Shown one piece after another: positions 44,521 to 53,801 of a stretch of DNA of 64,000 nt. The notes under the pieces are model-generated. The model was not told the origin of the DNA. It saw only the letters and a list, made by a program, of their open reading frames with translations, and searched no databases. The stretch spans positions 932,093-996,092 of the forward strand of contig JADWQD010000009.1 in the NCBI GenBank assembly GCA_016110215.1. The letters are read 5' to 3'. This DNA is from Capronia americana. Taxonomy: Eukaryota; Ascomycota; Eurotiomycetes; Chaetothyriales; Herpotrichiellaceae. The first letter of the stretch is position 1; each line of letters starts with the position of its first letter. A program made the position numbers and the translations under genes.

Positions 44521-45966
44521 ATGGGCGCCGTCCTCGCAATTCCAGCTCTGTTGCTACCCTCGGCTGCAACTCTGTGGTCGGTGGGAGCCTCGTGTTGTGG
44601 TGCAGCGTCATGCTCGATGCTATGTGGCCCTTGCGGCATGTCCAAGTTTCGATCCTCCATCGCCACCAGAATCGCGTATGCCGTGATATTGGTGGTTAAC
44701 AGCATCATTGCATGGATAATGCTCACGCCGTGGGCCATCAAAAAGTTGGAACACCTCACCCTAGACTATATGACTTTCAAGTGCGGCTCCTCCAAATGTT
44801 ACGGCTATTTCGCAGTCCAGCGCATCAACTTTGCCTTGGCCATCTTCCACCTGATCCTCGCCGTCCTCCTCATTGGCGTGCGGAGCACAAAAGATACCCG
44901 GGCAGGTCTACAAAATGGCTTTTGGGGTCCGAAATTGCTGGCCTGGATTGCGTTTGTCGTGCTGTCCTTCTTCATCCCCGAAGGCTTCTTCCTCTTCTGG
45001 GGAAATTATGTCGCCTACCTCGGAGCCATGCTCTTCGTGCTCCTCGGTCTTATCCTCCTGGTTGACCTTGCACACACGTGGGCAGAGCTTTGCCAGGACA
45101 AGATTGACGAAGGAGACGGCCCGAACTATCGTATATGGCAAGTTTTACTTATGGGGTCAAGCTTGGGCATGTATCTTGCCGCCTTTGCCATGACCATTGT
45201 CATGTACATCTTCTTCGCCAGCAGCGGGTGCAGCATGAACATCTCGGCCATCACAATCAACCTGGTCCTCCTTTTCGCCATCACACTGCTCAGTGTGCAA
45301 CCATCGATCCAGGACGCAAATCCAAAGGCAGGCTTGGCTCAGTCAGCCATGGTCGCGTTCTACTGTACATACCTCACTTTCTCGGCCGTGGCAATGGAGC
45401 CTGACGACAAGCATTGCAATCCTTTGATTCGTGCCCGAGGTGCACGCACAACCACCGTGGTGCTGGGTGCGCTGGTGACTATGCTTACCATCGCCTACAC
45501 CACCACGCGAGCGGCCACCCAAGGATTTGCCATGGGGAACAACACCAAGAAGAGCCAGTACGCTCAGCTCACGCAAGATGAATACGAGCATGGCCTTGTC
45601 ACTCAGCAACCAGCCTCACGCCGAGAGATTATGAGAGCAGCCGTCGAGAGTGGAGCACTTCCGGCCTCGGCCTTGGACGAGGATTCGGACGATGAAGAAG
45701 AGACCGAGGTCAGCTCCAAGGACGACGAGCGCCAAGGAACCCAGTACAATTACACCTTGTTCCATGTCATCTTCCTCATGGCCACTTGCTGGGTTGCCAC
45801 ACTGTTGACGCAGAAAATGGACCCAGAGAGCTCAACTGACTTCACTCCTGTCGGTCGGACATACTGGGCCAGTTGGATCAAAATCATCAGCGCGTGGGTG
45901 TGTTATGCCATCTATAGCTGGACTCTAGTCGCGCCGACCGTGCTGGAGGGCCGAGACTTTTCTTGA
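44521..45966 (+). CDS. TMS1: Serinc/Tms1 family membrane protein
   Basis: Polytopic membrane protein of 481 aa in a single exon. The N-terminus has the family's Cys-rich signature, ASCCGAASCSMLCGPCG, between the first two helices. About ten to eleven hydrophobic segments can be counted. The motifs FFIPEGFFLFWGNY and LGLILLVDLAHTW are typical of the family, as are NINAISxTINL-like residues in MNISAITINLVLL and the C-terminal SWTLVAPTVLEGRDF. A hydrophilic, acidic loop (about 375-410, DEDSDDEEETEVSS) sits before the last two helices. Yeast Tms1 localises to vacuole or ER membranes; animal Serincs are linked to serine-derived lipids and lipid scrambling. A role in membrane lipid organisation is inferred. 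Confidence 0.95.
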   Translation: MGAVLAIPALLLPSAATLWSVGASCCGAASCSMLCGPCGMSKFRSSIATRIAYAVILVVNSIIAWIMLTPWAIKKLEHLTLDYMTFKCGSSKCYGYFAVQRINFALAIFHLILAVLLIGVRSTKDTRAGLQNGFWGPKLLAWIAFVVLSFFIPEGFFLFWGNYVAYLGAMLFVLLGLILLVDLAHTWAELCQDKIDEGDGPNYRIWQVLLMGSSLGMYLAAFAMTIVMYIFFASSGCSMNISAITINLVLLFAITLLSVQPSIQDANPKAGLAQSAMVAFYCTYLTFSAVAMEPDDKHCNPLIRARGARTTTVVLGALVTMLTIAYTTTRAATQGFAMGNNTKKSQYAQLTQDEYEHGLVTQQPASRREIMRAAVESGALPASALDEDSDDEEETEVSSKDDERQGTQYNYTLFHVIFLMATCWVATLLTQKMDPESSTDFTPVGRTYWASWIKIISAWVCYAIYSWTLVAPTVLEGRDFS

Positions 45967-46919
45967 AGGTGGCTTACTGGGGCGGTGTACGCATTTGTAT
46001 GCTGTGTGGAGACCCATATGCGGGATTGTCTGTCGGAGCAGGTATCTTGTATAGCGGCTGTATAGGTATGGTTGAGTCAGCCCATTGCATCGCCAGCAGC
46101 ACCCCGTTTCAGGGCTGCTTATGAACAATTTCACATCCATTGATTCCCACCGGTTCCACATACCTTCTTGGCCATTTCAGGCTCTTTTCGGAAAGTACAG
46201 GCCGTATATGATCATGGACTTGACCGGCCGATCTTGGAGCTTAGTCACTTCCAGGTACGGTACAAACATGCAGTTTACTAGCATAGGGGCTGTGGACCCA
46301 TTGTTGCGGCTCGGCCTGGCGAAGCCTGTATCCGATCTCGAGCGAGCGACAACAGGTCATGTGAACGATAGATTGCTTTCCCCGGTGAATCCACGGCGTT
46401 GTTTCAACACCGCCTCTATCCAGCGTGGCCCCTTCACAGTAGTACCTAAGCACCTACTGTTACGAGTAGGAAATACAACTTTGCCCATTCTTTGCCCCCA
46501 ACCCTCCTCGGGCTGTTTCGCCCGGCAAGCAGCCAAGATCTCGCTTGACTAAGGTCTGTCTCTCACTAGTTACATATCCTAGCTGACTTGGCGTCAGCGA
46601 GATCGTAGTACGAGGTAGGACTAGTATGTACTCAACCATCTATCAATCAGCTCTTGGGATGGGATGAGGGGGATTGTGGATTGTGGATTATTGTCTAGCG
46701 CGACGAGAAGCGCTTGGTGCCACGCCAGGACGCTCCTTCAGCTCGTACAGAGGGTATGCTTTGGAACAAAACCAAAACCCGAAACCGAAACCTTTTTGCA
46801 TATTGTGGGACTAGTACTTAGTACTTAGTGGTATGTAGTATGTAGTAATAATCAGCCTTACCGTGCGTGGGCTATCCTATCGAGAAACTCTTTGTGTAGG
46901 ATAGGGGGCCCGAAGTACA

Positions 46920-46931
46920 TATCCTAGGATA
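46920..46931. repeat. Perfect 12-bp palindrome TATCCTAGGATA
   Basis: Each half is the TATCCTA motif that recurs in both orientations between about 46575 and 47245. A palindromic binding site or the mark of an old insertion are both possible; nothing else indicates which. Confidence 0.7.
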
Positions 46932-47456
46932 GTCCACCTGCCCAGTTGGGAGATAGGACTATCGGGTTCAATGTTAACTTACTGTAGGTATCCTAACGGA
47001 GGCGGCGTTTAAATCCGGGTTGCCTTCTTCGTATGGAGGGAGCGACCGATTGTGTCGTGCCGTGCATGCTGTCGAAACCTACCTAAGCTTCAAGTACTTT
47101 TGTTTATAGTACTACTATCCTACTGTACGTATGTAGCACGGTCCGGTAGGATCCTCTGAGGAGGCGAAGTTCACGCGGCCAATGGCATGCCCACACGGTT
47201 ACGATCGTATTACCGGTGCGTCTGATCTGATGTGTATCCTATTCCATCTTATGTTCCCGCTCCTCGATCCTGGCTCGCGCGCCGATGGCGGGAATGGGAA
47301 ACCACTGACCCTTTTTATATATATATGAGCAGTGCGCTGGCCGTACGAGTATATAACGTGGATACCTTGCGAAGGTTCCGCAACAGCAACACGATTCGGC
47401 CATACATTTGCTACAGCCATGGAACTAGCGTTCAGGCAATCCTGTTAACATTGGCA

Positions 47457-47485
47457 TTGACGTTGACGTTGACGTTGACGTTGAC
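47457..47485 (+). repeat. TTGACG hexamer microsatellite
   Basis: About 4.8 exact copies of TTGACG, preceded by a degenerate copy. It lies about 170 bp upstream of the transcription-factor-like gene, in its likely promoter or 5' UTR. Confidence 0.9.
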
Positions 47486-47655
47486 CTGGTCAGAAGGTCC
47501 ATCCGCAATCCCCAATCCCAATCCCCGGCGAACTCTCCTTCGGTCCCCAGCGGAATGCCACAGAAGCGTCGAGACCTTCCAATTCAGCAACACACCACCG
47601 TCCCGTCCTCGCAGAGCAGATTGGCACTGTCACTTTCACGGAACTAGAAGCAGTC

Positions 47656-49366
47656 ATGTCGGCTTCCACTTCAGGATGTGTCGTCCCAACCAGTTCCCTG
47701 GACTCCTCGTCCAGCCGTTGTATCGCTACGGATCAATCAGGGAAGCATCGTGTCATTGTGACTCCGCTAAGTGAAAGCCGGCAGAGTTCAGAACAAGGAC
47801 CCCGGCTTCGCTTCGTAATCATGCGGCAAGCAGAGCTCGAATATACCACAAAGCCACTCACACAGAGACACAAGAAGCGGCTCGGGAAGCTGGAGCCTCC
47901 ACAACCATTGAGGCCGATGGTAGCAGCCGGGCCTTTTTCAGACACAAAGTATTTGAGACTGGATGTTTTCGATGGGTTCCACGTGAACAAAGCGCCATTT
48001 GATGCCACGATGCTCTATCGCCGTATGTTGTGTCCGTGGATAGGCGACGCGATCACTGACCTTGTTTTGCTGTAGTCCTTGACGGCATGCTTCCGGATGC
48101 TGTGACGGTGCATCTCCGTCACCAAATCGACCATATTTTCACACCCACCGCGCGGTTGGCCACGCAGCATGAGGAGCTTTTTCAAGCCATGATGGCCATG
48201 GCGCTTGCGTTCAAGGAGATTCGAGGTGGCCAGCTCTCAATCACACCTGCCATTGCGTATCACAGCACTCGAAGCATTGCGTGTCTGCGAACCAAGCTCG
48301 AGGGGCTCGAGACCGGCCCTGACGATGCGGTGATGATCACCACCATGCTTCTCACTGATGTAGCGGTAATGACAATTCTCGGGGGTACTTTGACGAGTAT
48401 GGACTGAATTACTCCACACAGACGAAATACGGCGCTCGAGCAGAGTACATTGCCCACTACCGTGGCTTGAGGAAGATGATCAACATGCGAGGCGGCCCAG
48501 AGCAGTTCCAAGGCAACACGCCACTGTTGGCCATGCTTGACTAGTAGGATTCTCTGACCTTCCGAGCTTGCAGAGCGTTTCCTGACTAGACAAAAACCAG
48601 CGCCGAAATTGTTGCGGAAATGTTGGCAATACCGGAGGAAGCTGCAGTGGTCGAAGACTTGGGCGGTGACTGCGCAATGGGCCCCGATGGCGCGAGCTCA
48701 ATGTCATGCTTGCAGTACCCTGTGCACCCTTTCCCTCCAGATCTCTGCCGCGACATCGCGAATCTGCCCGAAGGGTTTCGAGAGCTCGCCCTGTCCCTGC
48801 AACTCAGCAGGGAAGTCATCAGACTGGTCATCGCAGCCGGCCGCCAGGCCTTCTTCGACGCTGAAGAATTCAGGGCGCGGCCGAAGATCTGCTGCCCGTC
48901 AATGATCATGACATATTCTCGGAAGTTCCTTGAATCGTCTACCCGCGTGACCGAGTCAATTGTTTGTGTAAGCGTCATCGTCAGCTGTTTGCGCTCCATC
49001 TCGTTTCCGTTTGGCAACGAAGACCTGGAGCTGATGACAGCACTTGGCTCTCTTGCGGCCCTGCGAGGAGGGCGGGAATCGACCCCGGACCAGCATCATC
49101 ACTATGTTTGGACTGTGATGGTGGTGGCTGAAGCATGCCAACAACAGCCTTTGTTGTCCCCGATTACCAACAGACTCCTGACAGACCTGCTCGAACCGGC
49201 GGCAAGGAATGACTCGAGAGCGTCACATCTCCTCGGAGACTGGGCCAACATGGAGGAGATCCTGCGGAAATATCTGTGGAGGCACGACTTGCTGGATAAG
49301 TGGAAATGCCTGTGGGCGTCGACCATGCAGAAGCTGCGCTCCACTGACGAACCTCGATCGCCGTGA
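47656..49366 (+). CDS. Fungal-specific transcription-factor-like protein without zinc cluster
   Basis: Four exons, 47656-48022, 48076-48365, 48422-48543 and 48601-49366, give 514 aa with every phase consistent. The last acceptor restores the frame over an apparent stop (exon 3 ends TA, exon 4 starts C). The order of segments, an N-terminal RLRFVIMRQAELEY patch with basic RHKKR, then FDATMLYRLLD, HQEELFQAMMAMAL-like helices, AEYIAHYRGLRKMINMRGG and a helical C-terminal half, is that of the fungal-specific transcription factor domain proteins. The phrase LRKMI..RGG is their best signature. No Cys6 zinc cluster or other DNA-binding domain precedes it, as in a large subset of these proteins. Target genes are unknown. 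It lies alone between two gene-poor stretches. Confidence 0.75.
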
Positions 49367-51382
49367 TGTGTTGATCGACAGGAGATGCATCTCCGATTGG
49401 CCGCTGCAGCCTGACCAGGGTCGTCGAGATCGGACGAACAGTTGCTCGCGGATCGCTCAGCAACGACCGGATCGCCGCGATTTTCGACCTCGAATGTCTT
49501 GCCCGGTCGAGCATTCGGAGTAGCCTCGCATCACTTCCTGCAGCGCGGAACCGCCTTCTCCCCTCCCGCAGGAGAAAGACGCGACGGGCTGTGTATCTTT
49601 CGAGAAACGACGAGTTTTGGGGGTTCCCCAAAAGACGCAGGCGCATATCATATCGAAAATCCCCCCACACGTGGAGCTTGGCCCCAACCGCACTGCCTTG
49701 CAACGAGGCTGTCCGACTCGCCCTCATACCTGGCAGTCGTACTCGTAGACGCTATTCCAAATCCCTCCGTCCAGGGCAAACCGGACTTCCCTGGATTGTC
49801 TCTCGTATCCATACCTGATCCCTGATCCTTGAACCGTCGACACCGCGGCATCTCGGATTCAAAGCACACCGACACTTACCCCTGCCGTGGAGGAGCAAGG
49901 CCGGCGGAAAAAGGATCCAAACTAGGCGTAAAGACGATCCCACCGTGGACCTCACCAAGGGGCGTTCCTTGCGTTCCTCCCTCTTGCTGCGGCATGAGAC
50001 TCGTCTTCATCTTTACGAATACAGAGCTAATGCACCCCGACTGTTTCGTCGACTGTCATGACAATGCATGATGACCTCCCTGTCGCCGAGCTATTACACA
50101 GCAGTACCTTGTAGTCGTTACTTCCCTGGTCGTCCATTCTATTCGACCTGTCCCAGTGACGTGCGCGTCCTGCAACAACAGATCGTCATCACCGTTTCGG
50201 TGGCTCGACCGCATCACCCGAGTTCTCGGTTCTCCGAGCCAAGTCATCCCCGCTAGCCAGCCGGGGAAGGGACATCAGGAACGCCGATCTCCCGCGCGAC
50301 ATGGGCATCCGTTGACCGTGACCGTGACCGCCACGCCAGCGCCACTCGAAACGATTTTAGTGTAACCAGACAAGGGCGGCTACCGGACGGAGTGAGCCAC
50401 TCATGATGATGCTGGCAGGGGGGGATGTGTCTCGAGAAACAGGGCTATCATCTCATCTCACCCATGCAGAGCAGGCCCAGCCGTACCCTTGATTCAGGCC
50501 ACTTGGTGGAGCGGGAAGTATGCTCCTCAGGCAGTGCGGTGCGTGAATGTAGGATAGTACAGTAGATGAGGGCGACATCGACATTGGCACAACAATCACT
50601 CTTGCAAGGACAACAGCAAATGTTATGCCGGGCGACGCGTAAAAGCTGCCCGTGATGGATCCATGCTTGCTTCGAGGAACCGATATGAAATGCTGGTGAG
50701 GGCACTGGGGTTCCATGCACCCCGAGCCAAGCGAGGAAGTGGAGACAAAGAGAAGTAGAGGAGCTGTTGGATAGTGCAGAGGTGAGCCGTCGCCAGCAGA
50801 AAAAGAGGCTAAGGAAGGAGACAAGGAAAGGTAGTTGATCCTGGGACAGCGAGGGCTCGGCTGGACGATATCTCACCAACAGGAACCGGGTTGAGCCCTT
50901 TTTTGGTTGACTTGAATCAGTGAGCATTGTGTCGCCCGCGTCTCATATTGAGAAAGCTCAAAGCTAGAATATGTCAAAGTCTGCCGCTGCCGCCGTGTGG
51001 CGTTGGGTGCTGGTTCCCGTTGTGTCTGCGCATTTCCCGGAATAAATTATACCTCCCACTGTCAGGTCTTGTAGGACATCCCCCACCATGGCGTCGAGTG
51101 AACGCCTGATAGCATGTTATATGACCTCCCACTCCGTTTTGTTGTTGTTGATGTCGTTGACGTTACACGTTCGCCGTTTAGTGTGTAGAGGCATCGATCG
51201 TACGTAGGCTACCTGCTCGAAGCCCTACGGGTCAAATGAGGTGGTGCTGGCCATGTTAGCCACAACCCAAACATAAGACTGGCGTCAGTCCGACTTACAA
51301 GCAATGAGGAGAGCTCGGTATCGAAAGCAGCACGCGCAAGGCTCGAGCATCTGCTCGTTCGCGCTTCAGCACCCCCATGGCG
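49367..51382. other. 2-kb region, no supported gene
   Basis: Between the transcription-factor-like gene and the small cysteine-rich gene. One ATG-started minus-strand frame (50927-50448, 159 aa) is Ser/Leu/Cys-rich and overlaps another open frame, so I do not call it. Other frames are short. Simple tracts such as TGTTGTTGTTGAT near 51141 occur. Confidence 0.45.
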
Positions 51383-51829
51383 TCAACGGTAGTTCTTCCC
51401 GTAGGTCGCGTTACCGCCGGTCCGATGCCTGCTGTAATTGAAGCACGACGAGCACAGATTGTGCCCACACAGCTTGCACTGATGGATCAGGGTAACGGAT
51501 GTCCTGCACTTCTGGCATGCCCACACAATGTCTGGGCCATGGTTTGAGTTGGCGAGCACCCCGTACTGGTGTCCCGGACACTGTTCATATCGATATCGGA
51601 ACGAGATTCGGGTATTGGCTGGCTAGACGAGTGTGAGGAGCGTTGGTGAGCAATAGAGTTCCAAGAGGAATGGATAGGTGCTGACGTGGGAGGAGAGGCT
51701 AGGGTCAGACTCACATCAGTGTTGGTCCTGGCATTCCCCATGCTGCCGTTTGCTAGACACCTTGGACAAGATATAGTCTGATATTCGTAGGGATCAAGGT
51801 TTCGGTGGAGTAACAATGGTGGAAAATTG
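51383..51829 (-). CDS. Small cysteine-rich zinc-ribbon-like protein, 5' end unresolved
   Basis: Two exons are clear, 51829-51715 and 51622-51383, joined in phase 0 over a 92-bp intron (GTGAGT...CTAG). They encode SCPRCLANG, then CPGHQYGVLANSNHGPDIVW, then ACQKCRTS, QCKLCGHNLCSSC and a short Gly/Asn/Arg tail ending GKNYR. The eight Cys in CxxC pairs plus His residues suggest two zinc-binding sites. The second exon has no ATG in its frame, so frame scanning misses it. The start is not resolved: upstream frames open only with GTG or TTG, though a tiny first exon at an ATG near 51980 would fit in phase. Similar short Cys-rich proteins are common in filamentous fungi; function unknown. Confidence 0.6.
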
Positions 51830-53801
51830 CTGAGGTAGGATATGCAAAGGTCTGATCTTTCCAACCGATCGACAAGTACTTATAGTAGTCTTCCCCGTTT
51901 GTCGTCGAGCAGGTGAGGCTCAACAACCACCATGTTGGATCACGGATGGTTGACACAAGCGTTTGACGTTCACTCCATTATGGCTGACGGGGGGGAATCA
52001 GCGACACTCCTGTCATCTGGTCAAGACAGTGATGAAGGGGGAATGTGGCTGCTGTGCAGAGAAAGGAGAATATCGTATGGTGACAGTTTCCCTGCAAGAT
52101 CCTTGACATAAAGTTCTTCAGCAGTTTGGTCACCATCCACAGATGATCTTGGCTTCTAGCGGCGCACGGCCACTATCCACTGTAATTGACCAGTTGAGTG
52201 GGAAGTGCCTTCCGCTTGTTGGCGCGAAGGGAAGTTTGAGCACACCATGGCGAAGCGGGAGTGATTCCACCCGCAGTCTAAGACGAACTCAACTCGTTCT
52301 CGCTTCCAGCATGCTTGTCTTAACGAGAGGCGGTCAGGGATCCGAAGAGATCCAATGTTGCGGGAGAATCCGAGGTACTGAATCAAAAATAGCGTTCTAG
52401 CAACTAAGATAAGTTTGATGACCATACCACCAGGCGCTGGCATAGCTGTGGACAGCAAACTGTAGAAGTCTCTCGTACACGCCGCCCACAGCGGGCGTGG
52501 GATGATACTGTACCGAGTAAGCTGAAGCGAGTGCAGGCGGCATGGTTCGGTGGGGCGTCAACCGAAACCTAGGCAATGCAGCCTTCGACACTCCTTGCGC
52601 TGACATTTCTGGAGAGCAGCAAAAGGTACTTCCAGATTTCGGTGGGAAAGATCTGGTCCTGTGGAGCGCACCATCATCGATCGAGTCGAGTGTGCAGAGC
52701 TCCTTGGGGAGCAATCAGCTGAACGGACCAAGCTATGCAATTGTGAGGCGAGACAAGCTGCAGGCGCTAAAGCCCGAAGACCCAGCGACCCTCCAGCAAA
52801 TGCCAGCCTACAAATCCGTCCCGGTTATCCGCTTGACGAGGGTAGCGTCGATCTTTTACCGAGAGATTCAAAGATCGAACCTTTGCGCCGGGTCCTCCTA
52901 GTGCTGCCAAACTGGAGTCAAACCTGTCAAAAGCAGAAGGCCCGAAGACACCCGGCCAAATACGTGCGTGCCGATCGGTTCGACGCGCAAGCTATTGATC
53001 ATCTAGTCGTGGCCTTACCAAGCATCAATGCTGAATTGTTGCGCATGGCTGCATTGTTCTTCACACCGCTAGGGGTTCCGAGTGGCTAGAACTGCTCAAG
53101 CGCTCTACGAAAGAGGTCGTGGGGGTTCTCGGGGTTGGACCGGAAACGACGGCGCCCTTGAATACGAGGCCGGGATTCGCTATCAGTGTGTGATGTAGTA
53201 AATTATCCACCTCGCTTGAGGTTGTGGCCTTAACAGCTAGTGTCGGATGAAGGGAATCATCTCGAGTCGAAGCTGTCATATATCTTGCGCAGTCGCCCTC
53301 AGAGCGGGAGGCACGGAGTAGGCTATGGAGTATCACACTGCATAGGTGGCGTTCCGTGAACTCATGGGCATTCCAGGGTCTTTTTCGGTTTCGTGTTACC
53401 ATCGCCGCCGCACTGATTGGAAGAACCGAAAATGAAAGAGCTCTCCTGCTTTGATGGTGGGCCACGACCGGCTGGCAATGAAAGTGGCTAAAGGAAATCC
53501 GAGATTGGTTATGACAAGGCTGCACGGACGGGTTCCCTGCATTCAGCAACCACTGGACTTGCGTCATGACATGTAAACGTTCTAGAAATGCCAATCAAAA
53601 AGTCCAGTTCTTGACGTACGGCAGCAAAGGCATATCCGAGAATCGAAATGGGACATATTGTCATTCCCTTGCTCGCAAGGACCGAAATTCGCCCGCGTGG
53701 TTCCCGACTTCCAGGATGTAGGCATTCCTGATCGCAAGGTGTGAGCCTTTGTCTTTGCGACTGTCGACGCAACACTTGAAGTGACGCTGCTGGTCGTGGG
53801 A
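51830..53801. other. 2-kb region, no supported gene
   Basis: The left end should hold the first exon and promoter of the small cysteine-rich gene. Between 52542 and 53089 two plus-strand frames overlap and both look partly coding (one starts at a true ATG at 52542, 119 aa), which may mean a decayed gene. A 177-aa minus-strand frame at 53061-53594 starts at TTG and has no features. Confidence 0.4.

Larger units (their letters stand above)
45967..47655. other. 1.7-kb gene-free region with short repeats
   Basis: No credible coding frame; the longest, 46085-46552, has no features. From about 46560 the sequence turns AT-richer and repetitive, with stacked TAGTACTTAG and GTATGTAGTA units near 46808-46850 and many TATCCTA/TAGGATA motifs. 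The right end holds the hexamer repeat and upstream region of the transcription-factor-like gene. Confidence 0.5.

Noticed and set aside
46085..46552. 155-aa plus-strand frame
   Set aside because: Composition unlike a protein, located in the 3' region of the Serinc gene, no features.
47457..47485. Repeat array considered as CRISPR or telomere-like
   Set aside because: A simple 6-bp microsatellite without spacers, far from the fungal telomere unit.
50448..50927. 159-aa minus-strand frame with ATG
   Set aside because: Overlaps another open frame, composition is Ser/Leu/Cys-rich, and no motif or splice extension supports it.
52542..53089. Overlapping plus-strand frames of 119 and 142 aa
   Set aside because: Two frames look partly coding at once and one starts at GTG; could be a decayed gene but cannot be shown.
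53061..53594. 177-aa minus-strand frame
   Set aside because: Starts at TTG, has no features and ends in the gap between other genes.
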